This document shows, one piece after another, positions 8,801 through 18,343 of a stretch of 64,000 nt of DNA (position 1 is its first letter; every line of letters begins with the position of its first letter). The notes below the pieces were generated by a model that was given only the letters and a program-made list of their open reading frames with translations, searched no databases and was not told the DNA's origin. This stretch comes from Metarhizobium sp964253915 (GTDB lineage Bacteria; Pseudomonadota; Alphaproteobacteria; Rhizobiales; Rhizobiaceae), in contig NZ_CAXUSG020000018.1 in NCBI RefSeq assembly GCF_964253915.1, forward strand, positions 1 to 64,000, given 5' to 3'. A program made the translations under genes and the position numbers.

Positions 8801-10026
8801 TTTCCTCCGATGATCTGTCCTGCCAGAACGAATGGGCTGGATAGCGTCGCCCCGACGGCGTTGAATACGAACGCTCCGGTATGTCTGAGACCGGGATCTG
8901 CCCGGTACGCGTCGGCGTCAGAAAATCCCCGATAGCGGGCGACGATGGCAAACAGTCCGCCGTGTTTGAAGGCGTCGTCTGTCGGCAGGTCAGTGATATC
9001 GACAACCTGTATGCCGGCCGCCCGAACCGCTGCCTGAACATCAGGTGCGTTAACATCCATCCGGCCCACCCGGTGTCGCTCGCTGGATAGAAACTCAGAG
9101 ACCCGAAGGGCGACGTCATCGCGTGACACGAGGATCGTCATCGGCGGTGAAAGTTGTCCGATTGCGGTTATCTGTGCTGTGAACACATCTACATCAATGT
9201 CTGGTGCCGCGAGGATTACCTGGAGACGACGTATTGTGGCATTGTTCCCACTGATGCGAAGCTGACGCAGAGCCTCGACGGTTAGCCATGCCCCCATGCT
9301 GTGGCCCATCACCGTAATCGGTCCAGCCGTGCGGGTGCGAGCAAGGCTGGTCATGAGTTGAGTCAATTGGTCGCGCGAATAGGTGGCTGCATCCTTGTCG
9401 GTGACGTAGCCATCCACCGTTGCCTCCGATGGCCAGGCGAACAGAACCGGAGTTGCGTCCGGGTCTGCATCGAAAGCCACCTGGGCCGTTCTGAAGACGG
9501 ATTGGGTGAAGTTGGTGTTGAAGCCGTGAATGAAAAGGCCGACGGTCGGCGGTTTGCCGTTGCGCTTGCGGGAAATCTCATTTTCGAAAGCAACGGGGTC
9601 GAGAAGCTGTTGTTCTACCGTCACGAAATCGGTTTTCGGATTGGGTCGTGATTTCGGCCATTCGACATTCCCGGCCTTGTGGCCGGGAGGAATCGATATC
9701 TTGTATCGGAGATAGCTGACCTGACGGGATCGGCCAGATGTGAAGGCACCGGTTTCGTCCCGTTCCCTGGTGGTGGCGACATAGACCGTCACGATCCGGG
9801 CACCTTCGACACTATTAACAGTGTTGAGCAGCAATTCTGGCCCCGGCTTTCCGGCACAGCCCGTCAAAATCATCACGAGCGCGAACACGAAGGCGATATG
9901 TGCGTGCGATGCGCCGAGAGATATCCGTCTTCTCGAAACGCAATTGGCAAATGCGTAACAAGCCCGGAGTGCTGGTCCGCGGTCGAAGCTCCTTATCCGA
10001 ACAGGAAACGGCAGGGTGAAACTCAT
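8797..10026 (-). CDS. Alpha/beta hydrolase lipoprotein (DUF900 family)
   Basis: This predicted esterase or lipase-like hydrolase is anchored to a membrane. Residues 40-57 form a hydrophobic segment ending in LTGC (lipid-modified Cys57). The hydrolase part has an oxyanion-type FIHGFN motif at about 165-170 and the nucleophile elbow GHSMGA (Ser243), as in the DUF900 family. The N-terminal stretch before the signal is long, so the true start may be internal. It overlaps the ABC permease stop upstream and the LysR start downstream (ATGA at both), fixing it in the P450/ABC operon. The substrate is unknown; in this context an ester or lipid product of the P450 pathway is a guess. Confidence 0.8.
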   Translation of the reverse strand: MSFTLPFPVRIRSFDRGPALRACYAFANCVSRRRISLGASHAHIAFVFALVMILTGCAGKPGPELLLNTVNSVEGARIVTVYVATTRERDETGAFTSGRSRQVSYLRYKISIPPGHKAGNVEWPKSRPNPKTDFVTVEQQLLDPVAFENEISRKRNGKPPTVGLFIHGFNTNFTQSVFRTAQVAFDADPDATPVLFAWPSEATVDGYVTDKDAATYSRDQLTQLMTSLARTRTAGPITVMGHSMGAWLTVEALRQLRISGNNATIRRLQVILAAPDIDVDVFTAQITAIGQLSPPMTILVSRDDVALRVSEFLSSERHRVGRMDVNAPDVQAAVRAAGIQVVDITDLPTDDAFKHGGLFAIVARYRGFSDADAYRADPGLRHTGAFVFNAVGATLSSPFVLAGQIIGGK

Positions 10027-11141
10027 CGCAGGAACTGCCTGAAGCGATGGAACGCCAGGATGAACAGCACGGTGCCGATCACGAGAAGCGCCAGAAACGG
10101 CTTCCAGACCACGTCAAATCCGGCGCCCCGAAAAAGGATTGCTGCGCCTACTTCGACGAAGTGTGTGGTGGGTGCCGCCAGCATGATGGTTTGCACGAAC
10201 TCTGGCATGCTTTCCCGCGGCGTCATGCTGCCCGAGAGCATTTGCAGCGGGACCAGTACCAGCACAAGAAGCATGCCGAACTGCGGCATGCTGCGCGCAA
10301 CAGTGGCCATGAATATGCCCACGGCAGTCGTCGCAAACAGATAGACTGCCGTGCCCACGAGGAACAATGGGACTGAGCCCTGCACCGGCATGTGCAAAAC
10401 ACCGTGCACGACGAAGGTCAAACAGAACGTCACGGCGACGAGCACGACCGCGCCCATCGACCAGATTTTCGCCAGCATGATCTCGGATGGGGTGACCGGC
10501 ATTACGAGCAAATGCTCGATGGTGCCGTGCTCTTGCTCACGGATCAGCGCAGCCCCGGTCAGGACGATCGACAGCAAAATGACGCTGTCCATCATTTCCA
10601 TCAATCCACCGAACCATGATTTCTCAAGGGAGGGGTTGAACCGCGTACGCAAAGCGAGATCGACGGGTAGGGTATCCTTGGTGCCATATCGCTGCACGAA
10701 GGTGTCAATCTCATTCATGACGATCTGTTGTACGTAGCCGTTGCCGCTGAACGCCTGCGTCATGCGGGTCGCATCGACGTTGAGTTGGATCTGGGGCGAG
10801 CGACCGGCCAGCACATCGCTTTGAAAATTGGGTGGAATGTCGAGCACAAACGTGAAGCGGCCCTTGTCCATCCCCTTGTCCATTTCCTCGAGTGAAATCA
10901 GCTGTGGCGGACTGAAGTTTGGGGGGTAGAAGGCCGACACGATGCGCTGAGATAACGGCGAGCCATCCTCATCGACGATTGCGATGGGAGCGTTCTGGAG
11001 CGTTTCCGGCATCGAGGTTGCGGTGGTGTGCACCAGGGATGTGAAGGTGTAGACGATCAGCAGGAGCATCAGCGGGTCGCGCCAGAGGCTCCAGAGCTCC
11101 TTGACACCGAGACGGAAAATGTTGGCGAGGCGGCGCTTCAT
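10023..11141 (-). CDS. ABC-2 type exporter permease (YhhJ-like)
   Basis: This 372-residue inner-membrane protein has an N-terminal helix at about 18-40, a large extracytoplasmic loop and five or six C-terminal helices including the ABC-2 region (LIREQEHGTIEHLLVMPVTPSEI). Length and order match YhhJ, the partner of RbbA and YhiI in enterobacteria. It begins four bases after the RbbA-like stop and overlaps the hydrolase start. With the fused ATPase-permease upstream it probably forms a heteromeric exporter. The substrate is unknown. Confidence 0.87.
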   Translation of the reverse strand: MKRRLANIFRLGVKELWSLWRDPLMLLLIVYTFTSLVHTTATSMPETLQNAPIAIVDEDGSPLSQRIVSAFYPPNFSPPQLISLEEMDKGMDKGRFTFVLDIPPNFQSDVLAGRSPQIQLNVDATRMTQAFSGNGYVQQIVMNEIDTFVQRYGTKDTLPVDLALRTRFNPSLEKSWFGGLMEMMDSVILLSIVLTGAALIREQEHGTIEHLLVMPVTPSEIMLAKIWSMGAVVLVAVTFCLTFVVHGVLHMPVQGSVPLFLVGTAVYLFATTAVGIFMATVARSMPQFGMLLVLVLVPLQMLSGSMTPRESMPEFVQTIMLAAPTTHFVEVGAAILFRGAGFDVVWKPFLALLVIGTVLFILAFHRFRQFLR

Positions 11142-11145
11142 CGTC

Positions 11146-13917
11146 TCAGCGCTCCTGTTTCTTCAGAAGTGCAATCGCTACGCCAACGATCACCGGTGCT
11201 GAGAGCAATAGTGGCAGCAGGGTGTCATACAAATCCGGCATCGCCAGGCCCTTGCTGAACACGCCGCGACTGATGGTGAACATGTGGGTGGCTGGATAGA
11301 TCTCACCAAACAGGCGGCCCGAGCCTTCCAGCGATGACACGGGGTCGAGAAGGCCGGCATAGCGCATGGCGGGTATCAGCGTGCCAATCATCGTGATGAA
11401 CATCGCTGCGACCTGGCTCTTTGTGATCGCTGAGGCCAGGAGGCCCATCCCGGTCGCGCTGATGCTGAAGACAAGTGCTGCCAGCAGGAGAGGCCAAAAA
11501 CTACCGGTCATCTGAACATCAAAGACAGTCACCGCGAGCAATGTCATAAGAAAGAAGTTGATCAGCGCCAGCACGACATAGGGCATTTGCTTGCCGAGCA
11601 TGAACTCGGTGCGGGTTACGGGGGTGACATAAAGATTGATAATTGACCCCATCTCCTTTTCACGCACGACAGCCAGTGCGGTCAGCATTGCCGGCAGCAT
11701 CAGGAGCAGGAGGGGGACGACGACCGGAACCATTGCGGGCAGGCTGCGGACGTCGGGATTGTACCGGAAGCGCGTCTCAATGACTGCATTGCCTTTTGGG
11801 GCGGTGCCCGTGCGATCGGTTATCTGCTGAGCCAGCCATTGGAAATGGATTCCCTGAACATAGCCCTGCACGGTTTCGGCGCGCATCGGCATTGCCCCGT
11901 CGATCCAGGCGCCGATCTGCACGTTTCGCCCACGCATGACGTCGCGCGCAAAGCCTGGTGGAATCTCTATTGCCAAGGTCAATTCACCGCTGCGCATGCG
12001 CGCGTCGAGATCGTCGTAGTCAATGATGGGTGGTTGCTCTTTGAAGTAACGCGAGCCAGTCAGGTTCAGGCTATAATTCTGACTGAGCGTGGTCTGATCG
12101 CGATCGAGAACCGCGTAACGGAGCTTCTCAACATCAAGACTGATCCCGTATCCGATGACAAACATCAGCAGCAGCGAGCCCGCAAGTGCCATCGTTGCGC
12201 GGATTGGATCGCGGCGCAGTTCCAGCGCCTCACGCCACATATAGCTGGCCATGCGTTGAAAGCTGAAGAACCGTTGCACCGGTGCATGTTCCATCCGCTG
12301 CTGCGACGTATCGGGCGTCTGAGGGGTGCCCGGTCCCGGCTCAGCCGCGCCGCCGCCCGCTTCGATCAGATAGCCGATGAAAGCATCTTCAAGGTTTTGC
12401 GCCTGACGTTTTTCGACCAGTTTCGCCGGTACGTCGCTATCGAGCACCTTGCCGGCGTGCATCATCGACATACGGTCGCAACGCTCGGCTTCATTCATGA
12501 AATGTGTCGAGATGAATATCGTAACCTTGTCGCGCCGCGACAGTTCGATCAGCAGCCGCCAGAAATTGTCGCGTGCTACAGGATCGACGCCGGATGTCGG
12601 CTCGTCGAGGATCAGCAACTCGGGCCTATGCACCATGGCGACAGCCAGCGACAGGCGCTGGCGGATCCCGAGAGGAAGGCTGTCAGGCAGACTGTCGAGC
12701 GCTTCCTGCAAACTAAAGCGTTCTGCCATCTCCTGGCATCGGGATGGAATTTCGGCTTCAGGCACATGGAAAAGCCGCGCATGCAGAACCAGGTTCTGCT
12801 GCACCGTCAATTCGCGGTAGAGCGAGAACGCCTGCGACATGTAGCCAACCTGTCGCCGGATATCGATATTGCTCGGATCGACCGGTTTGCCGAACAATGA
12901 AATCCGTCCTTCGCTGGCGGGCAGAAGGCCGGTCAGCATCTTCATCGTGGTGGACTTGCCGCAACCGTTGGATCCAAGGAAACCGAAGATCTCGCCCCGA
13001 CGAATACGAAATGAGACATGGTCGACAGCGACGAAGTCGCCGAAACGCATGGTCAGGCCTTCAGCTTCAATTGCTATGTCGTCATCGCTGGCGTGGAGCG
13101 GCGGGATCTCCACCGGCGCATACCCGCTCTTTTTCTCGTCCGGAAGCATTGCGATGAACGCCTGTTCCAGATTTTGGCTATGTGTGCGTTCCAGCAATTC
13201 GATCGGTGTGCCGGTCGCGAGCACCCGACCAGCATCCATGGTCACGAGCCAGTCGAAGCGTTGAGCTTCGTCCATGTAGGCGGTGGCCACAATCACGCTC
13301 ATATCGGAACGATCCAGACGGATGCGCCCGATCAGGTCCCAGAACTGGGCCCGCGCTAACGGATCGACTCCCGTGGTCGGTTCGTCAAGGATCAACAGGT
13401 CGGGGTCATGGATCAATGCGCAGCACAGACCGAGTTTCTGCTTCATGCCCCCCGAAAGCTTTCCGGCAGGGCGCGACAGGAATCCGTCCAGTCCCGTACT
13501 GCGGGTGAGATTATCAATGCGTCGGCGTCGTTCAGCGGCGTTGTGGCCAAAAAGCCTTGCAAAAAATTGCAAGTTCTCCTCGACCGAAAGCGTGGGATAA
13601 AGGTTCTTGCCCAATCCCTGAGGCATATAGGCAATGCGCGGGCACACTGCGTTACGGTGGTGCTTGCTACGCATATCGCCACCCAGCACCTCAACGGTCC
13701 CATCCTGGACGGCGCGCGCACCCGATATCAGCGAAAGCAGGCTGGACTTGCCGACGCCGTCAGGACCTATCAGACCGATCATCCCGCCTGCGGGGACGTC
13801 GAGTGTAATGCTGTCGAGGGCAAGCGTCTTGCCATAGCGCAAGCTGACGTCACTCAAGCTGGCAACCGTGCCGGCAGGTTCCCAGGCACCCGAGATCAAG
13901 GGTGAAGGGCTATTCAT
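11146..13917 (-). CDS. ABC transporter with two ATPase domains fused to a permease (RbbA-like)
   Basis: The 923-residue protein has two nucleotide-binding domains and a C-terminal ABC-2 membrane domain. Domain 1 has Walker A GPDGVGKSS, signature LSGGMKQKL and Walker B LLILDEPTTGVDP. Domain 2 has GSNGCGKST, a degenerate signature LPLGIRQRL and LLILDEPTSGVDP. The membrane part (about 570-920) ends in several helices. Architecture and length match RbbA, first described as a ribosome-associated ATPase and now generally seen as an exporter component. Its ATG overlaps the adaptor stop (ATGA). With the adaptor and the second permease it makes a complete inner-membrane exporter unit. Confidence 0.9.
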   Translation of the reverse strand: MNSPSPLISGAWEPAGTVASLSDVSLRYGKTLALDSITLDVPAGGMIGLIGPDGVGKSSLLSLISGARAVQDGTVEVLGGDMRSKHHRNAVCPRIAYMPQGLGKNLYPTLSVEENLQFFARLFGHNAAERRRRIDNLTRSTGLDGFLSRPAGKLSGGMKQKLGLCCALIHDPDLLILDEPTTGVDPLARAQFWDLIGRIRLDRSDMSVIVATAYMDEAQRFDWLVTMDAGRVLATGTPIELLERTHSQNLEQAFIAMLPDEKKSGYAPVEIPPLHASDDDIAIEAEGLTMRFGDFVAVDHVSFRIRRGEIFGFLGSNGCGKSTTMKMLTGLLPASEGRISLFGKPVDPSNIDIRRQVGYMSQAFSLYRELTVQQNLVLHARLFHVPEAEIPSRCQEMAERFSLQEALDSLPDSLPLGIRQRLSLAVAMVHRPELLILDEPTSGVDPVARDNFWRLLIELSRRDKVTIFISTHFMNEAERCDRMSMMHAGKVLDSDVPAKLVEKRQAQNLEDAFIGYLIEAGGGAAEPGPGTPQTPDTSQQRMEHAPVQRFFSFQRMASYMWREALELRRDPIRATMALAGSLLLMFVIGYGISLDVEKLRYAVLDRDQTTLSQNYSLNLTGSRYFKEQPPIIDYDDLDARMRSGELTLAIEIPPGFARDVMRGRNVQIGAWIDGAMPMRAETVQGYVQGIHFQWLAQQITDRTGTAPKGNAVIETRFRYNPDVRSLPAMVPVVVPLLLLMLPAMLTALAVVREKEMGSIINLYVTPVTRTEFMLGKQMPYVVLALINFFLMTLLAVTVFDVQMTGSFWPLLLAALVFSISATGMGLLASAITKSQVAAMFITMIGTLIPAMRYAGLLDPVSSLEGSGRLFGEIYPATHMFTISRGVFSKGLAMPDLYDTLLPLLLSAPVIVGVAIALLKKQER

Positions 13918-14972
13918 TTAACGAGGTTCCGGCTCAAGTTTTCCGGCCAGGCGGTCGCAGGATCAGTGCGGATGTAGGCTACGCCGGGAAGGCCGGTTTT
14001 GACGTGCTGAACATATCGGCGAAGCAGTTCCTGCGAGACTTTCGCCTTGATGCGGAACATCAGTTTCTGACGTTCCTCCGTCGTCTCGACGGTTTTTGGT
14101 GTAAATTGGGCGACGTCCGCGATGAAGCTGACCGTGGCAGGTATGGTGTATTCAGGCGCGGCATCCAGAACCAGCAGAACATCCGATCCGATGGCGATAC
14201 GGCCTGCCGGGACGGTCGGCAGGAAGAAAGTCATGTAGACATCGCCGAGATCGACAAGATTGATGACCTTGCCACCAGGAGACAGGATTTCTCCGGGCTG
14301 TGCGATGCGATACTGGATGCGTCCGTCGCGAGGCGATCTGAGGGTGCCGTCGTCGATATCCGCTTCGATACTCTCAATCTCCGCCCGCGCCGCATCAACA
14401 GCAGCGCTGGCATCGACAATCATTGCTCTGGCTGCACTGATAGCGGCGTTCGAGGCTCCGACAGACGCCTCGGCTGCAGCAACTGCGGCGCGGGCGTTTT
14501 GCGCCCTGGCGCGATCGTCATCAAGGACCTGTTGCGACGTTGTGTTGGTTCGCATCAACTGCTCGCTGCGAGCGAGCCGCCCTTCCGCCGCGCCAAGCTC
14601 GGATTCACGTTGAGAAACGACGGCTAATGCCGCTTTTTTCTCAGCCTCCCTTTGGTCAAGGGTGCTTTTCGCTGTGTCTATACTTATAACGGCCCGCTGC
14701 AAGGCCGCTTCAGCTTGCCGGCGTCTTGCCTGAAGCTGAAGCGTGTCCATGTTGGCGAGCACATGTCCTTCGGTGACGTAGTCGCCTTCGTTGACAAGGA
14801 TTTCCTTGATGCGGCCCCCTGCTTTGGCCGACACATCAACCTCGGTCGCTTCAATGCGACCGTTACCTCTCGCTATGCCATCTGGAAGCCCGGAGCTGCC
14901 ATATATTGTCCATGCATAGTAACCGGCGGCAACAACAGAAATGCCGGCGATAATAAGAAGCCCGTTCCGCAT
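13914..14972 (-). CDS. HlyD family membrane fusion protein (YhiI-like)
   Basis: This periplasmic adaptor of the ABC exporter has one N-terminal membrane anchor (NGLLIIAGISVVAAGYYAW), a lipoyl/barrel segment (VDVSAKAGGRIKEILVNEGD) and a long Ala/Glu-rich coiled coil at about 85-210. From the ATG at 14972 it has 352 residues, the size of YhiI; an ATG at 15008 and a TTG closer to the GGAGGG ribosome binding site are also possible. It follows the P450 gene by about 190 bases, the widest gap in the operon, and overlaps the RbbA-like start. No outer-membrane channel gene is nearby. Confidence 0.87.
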   Translation of the reverse strand: MRNGLLIIAGISVVAAGYYAWTIYGSSGLPDGIARGNGRIEATEVDVSAKAGGRIKEILVNEGDYVTEGHVLANMDTLQLQARRRQAEAALQRAVISIDTAKSTLDQREAEKKAALAVVSQRESELGAAEGRLARSEQLMRTNTTSQQVLDDDRARAQNARAAVAAAEASVGASNAAISAARAMIVDASAAVDAARAEIESIEADIDDGTLRSPRDGRIQYRIAQPGEILSPGGKVINLVDLGDVYMTFFLPTVPAGRIAIGSDVLLVLDAAPEYTIPATVSFIADVAQFTPKTVETTEERQKLMFRIKAKVSQELLRRYVQHVKTGLPGVAYIRTDPATAWPENLSRNLVK

Positions 14973-15159
14973 GAAATTCAAAATATCGCCCTCCAAGGCT
15001 TTTCTCATCTGTCTGTGGGACCTGCTTGAGGTTCCCACAGTGTAAGTGTCATTATTCTTGCCCCAGACTGCCGCCCAATTCGTCGGAAGGCTTTCGAGTG
15101 CGTCATCAACCTGCATCGGCGCGCCGCACAAAAACGGCTCCCCTTGCATGCGCGAGCTC

Positions 15160-18100
15160 TCAGGAAAAGACGTCGGAGACGTATCGCCCCTGTTCCCGCT
15201 CGATCACGTCGGCCCAGACGTGCGCCTCGTCCTCGCTCGCCCCCGAGGCTTCGCGATAGGTCTTGATGAGCGTATCGCGTACGGCAGGAGCCATTTGCTT
15301 GCCGTCTCCGCAGACGAAGACGGTCGCCCCTTCCTGAAACAGTTTTGCGATGCGGGCACGCTCGGACCACACCCGATGCTGGACGAACGATACGTCGCCC
15401 TCAGGCCGAGCCGAGAAGGCAGGCAGTACGGTGACGACGCCATCGCGTTCCCAGGCGGCCAGTTCGTCGCGATAGAGAAAATCCACATCCGGGTGATCGA
15501 CGCCGAAGAACAGGAGCGCGGGGCCAACCTTCCTTCCATTGGACTTCTGTATCGACCGCTCCTGAAGAAAGCCCCGAAACGGCGCTATCCCGGATCCCGC
15601 GCAGATCAACACGATGGGCTTAGATGTGTCTGTGGGGGGATGGAAACGGGAGTTTGACGGACGCACGGCGATGGAAACCCGGTCGCCTGGCGCGCGAGAC
15701 GCCATGTAGCTGGAGGCCACGCCCCGATGACGACCCATACCGGACAGTGCCGGCGCGTCCACGACTGAGATGGTAAGTGTGACGTGCTGAGGGTTCCAGA
15801 GCGGCGATGACGAAATCGAATATTGCCGTATCGTCATGGGTGGCAGCATCTGCAACCATTCCGCAAAGCCAAGCGCGCACGAGGCGAAACGGTCCAGCAG
15901 ATCCAGCACACTCAATCGCCGTGGGAGAACCTCCTCGTCGTAGCGCACCGCCGCCAGCAACTGAAGCTCGGCCTGCTCCGGTGGGCATTTGGTCGATATC
16001 GCAAGCGTGCGGACCTGCGCTTTTGTTGCAGGCGTTGACAGTTCGACATAGTTGGACAGGAGATCGCCGCAACTGATCGGGTGTCCAGCAGGCAGCCCTC
16101 GTGACGCGGCTTGGCTGCTGATTGTCACCATCACATCGGATGCAAGACCGAACCGCCGCAGCGCCCTGTCGACAAGGTCATCGGAATTGCGTGGGAGAAC
16201 AGCCAGATAATCGCCCGCCCGGTACGTCACTCCCACCGGCAGCTTGAGCTCAATATGGCGCTTCGACCGCGCATCCGGTGAATGCAAGCTCACCAATTCC
16301 CGGTTTTCGACAACAATCCCTTGCCGCAGGTCCACAAGTCGAAGCAGTGCCTCACGCCTGCCCTTTATAAACTCCAGCTCAAGAGGCGAAGCGGTCTCGA
16401 GTGCAATTGCTTCCTTGCCGAACGCTACCGCAAGCGCAGACCACATTCCGGCGGACCATTCATCGAAGCTTCCGAAGAAATCCCCGCCGGAATCGCCTTC
16501 ACCCCGTTCCCACACACGCTGTGCCCCTGCTTTTTCCAGCGCGGCATCGACACGCTTCGGAATGGCCTGCCAAGTGCGGGCCCATTGCTTGTTGCCGCAA
16601 CCGAACACGGCAAAACGCAAGTCCCGCAGGCTGTCTGTGGGGCAGCTTTCGATTGCGGGTACGAACTGACGCGCATTGTCCGGCGGCTGACCTTCATATG
16701 AAGCTGTGACGACAATCACTGCTCCATTGCGAGGAATGTCATCGGCGAAACGATCCATGGGGGCCAGGGTCGGCGCGAATCCATGCGCGCGCGCTTCAGC
16801 GGCAATCCTGTTCGCCAAAGCCTCGGCTGAGCCCGCATTGCTGCCATAGAGAACCTTGAGCTGCGTCAGGCTTTCATCGTCGGCAATTGCAGGTGAGCAT
16901 TCCGACGTTGTGGCGCCAGAGCTCGTCGCGACGATCGTCGCGCGCACGAGTTGGTCGGCAGGACGTCGAATGCGCGCCTTGATCCTGAGATTTTCCGGCT
17001 TGAGCGTCAGGCTTTCATGGATCTTGAGTTTGTAGGAAGGGTCTTCGAAACTAAAATCGAACCTCTGCAGCATCATCGACAGGACGAGCTGTGCTTCCTG
17101 CATCGCAAACGATCGGCCGATGCAGGCACGTTGGCCATTGCCGAATGGCTTCCAGGCATTGGCCAACAGCTTGTCGGCGTTTTCCGGAGCGAAGCGTTCC
17201 GGGCGGAACGCTTCAGGTTCGTCCCATGCCTTTGGATCCCGGTGTAGCGACGGCCCGAGGACCATCACCGTGTCGTCTGTCGTCACCGGATAGCGCCCCC
17301 CAAGGGTGGTGTCCTTCAAAGGCTTGACGGAATAGGCGGCGGCTGTCGGCCAAAGCCGCAGACTTTCCATCAGCAACTGTTCGATATAGCGGAGCTGGGC
17401 AAGATGCTCGATGCGGGGCATCTCGTCGCCCAGAACGTCATCGACGATAGCGCGAGCCTTCTGAAGCCCTTCGGGGTTACGCAGCAGAAGATAGGTCGCG
17501 AAGGACAGGAGCCCGCTGGTCGTTTCATGACCGGCGACGAGGAGGGTCACCATCTGATAGGCGATGTTCTCCTCCGAGAGCCTATCGCCGGTCTCGGGAT
17601 CCGCCATGTTCAGCATGCGGCTGAGAAGGTCGTTCCGTTCAGCCGCATCGGGGTCGGCCTTACGGTCGGCCACGATTTTCTGGGCGACGGAATGCAGTGT
17701 CTCGGCGTCCTTGCGAAATTGCCGCGACTTGCTGAACATCAGAGCGGTCAGGAATTCGGGACGCATGGCTCTTTGGCCAGCCTCGGTCAGAGCGCCCGTC
17801 ATTGCGCCCACGAAAGGATGCAATTCGTTCTGATAGAAACTGTTGAAACGATAGTTGAATCCGCACAGCGCAATCGTGTCGAGGGTCAGACGCGTCATGT
17901 TGTCGGCGACGTCGATGCCGACCTCGGGTCCGAAACGCTCCCAGCGGAGAAACATCTGATTGGCGATGTCCTGCATTTCGCCGAACATCGAGCGCACCCC
18001 GATCGGGCCGAGAGCCGGCATGAGGATGCGGTGCGCCTTTCCCCAATTCGGCTCTTCGGTATAGGCGGTGAACAAGCCATCGCGAGCGATGGGGCGCAAT

Positions 18101-18336
18101 TGCTCAAGGGAAACATCGACGCGCTTGGTGAAGCGGCTCTCGTCGCTCAACTCATCAACGAGTTCCTGTGAACTGACGAGATGAAATACCTGATCGAAAA
18201 CGCGTAGCCGGAAAAACGGACCATAGGTCTCGGCCAGCTTCATCATGCTCTGCACAGGAGCATTGACATCCATGTCAAACAGATTGCCGACAATGGGTCT
18301 GGTTGGTGGCTGAGGAATGCTGGCAGAAGAGGTCAC
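15160..18336 (-). CDS. Self-sufficient cytochrome P450-reductase fusion (CYP102/BM3 type)
   Basis: This 1058-residue protein fuses a haem monooxygenase to an NADPH-P450 reductase, so it needs no separate redox partner. The haem domain shows the I-helix AGHETTSG (268-275), ExxR (324-327) and the haem loop FGNGQRACIG with Cys405. Phe89 aligns with Phe87 of P450 BM3, a substrate-pocket residue. From about residue 490 a flavodoxin-like FMN domain (LYGSNAGSAEALANRI) is followed by an FAD/NADPH domain (RQYSISSSP, ICAGSGIAPFRGF) and a C-terminal aromatic-containing tail. Known relatives hydroxylate or epoxidise long-chain fatty acids. It lies eight bases after a TetR gene, recalling the BM3R1-CYP102A1 arrangement of Priestia megaterium. 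Here it is co-transcribed with exporters, which suggests detoxification or lipid modification. Confidence 0.93.
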   Translation of the reverse strand: MTSSASIPQPPTRPIVGNLFDMDVNAPVQSMMKLAETYGPFFRLRVFDQVFHLVSSQELVDELSDESRFTKRVDVSLEQLRPIARDGLFTAYTEEPNWGKAHRILMPALGPIGVRSMFGEMQDIANQMFLRWERFGPEVGIDVADNMTRLTLDTIALCGFNYRFNSFYQNELHPFVGAMTGALTEAGQRAMRPEFLTALMFSKSRQFRKDAETLHSVAQKIVADRKADPDAAERNDLLSRMLNMADPETGDRLSEENIAYQMVTLLVAGHETTSGLLSFATYLLLRNPEGLQKARAIVDDVLGDEMPRIEHLAQLRYIEQLLMESLRLWPTAAAYSVKPLKDTTLGGRYPVTTDDTVMVLGPSLHRDPKAWDEPEAFRPERFAPENADKLLANAWKPFGNGQRACIGRSFAMQEAQLVLSMMLQRFDFSFEDPSYKLKIHESLTLKPENLRIKARIRRPADQLVRATIVATSSGATTSECSPAIADDESLTQLKVLYGSNAGSAEALANRIAAEARAHGFAPTLAPMDRFADDIPRNGAVIVVTASYEGQPPDNARQFVPAIESCPTDSLRDLRFAVFGCGNKQWARTWQAIPKRVDAALEKAGAQRVWERGEGDSGGDFFGSFDEWSAGMWSALAVAFGKEAIALETASPLELEFIKGRREALLRLVDLRQGIVVENRELVSLHSPDARSKRHIELKLPVGVTYRAGDYLAVLPRNSDDLVDRALRRFGLASDVMVTISSQAASRGLPAGHPISCGDLLSNYVELSTPATKAQVRTLAISTKCPPEQAELQLLAAVRYDEEVLPRRLSVLDLLDRFASCALGFAEWLQMLPPMTIRQYSISSSPLWNPQHVTLTISVVDAPALSGMGRHRGVASSYMASRAPGDRVSIAVRPSNSRFHPPTDTSKPIVLICAGSGIAPFRGFLQERSIQKSNGRKVGPALLFFGVDHPDVDFLYRDELAAWERDGVVTVLPAFSARPEGDVSFVQHRVWSERARIAKLFQEGATVFVCGDGKQMAPAVRDTLIKTYREASGASEDEAHVWADVIEREQGRYVSDVFS

Positions 18337-18343
18337 GGCTACC

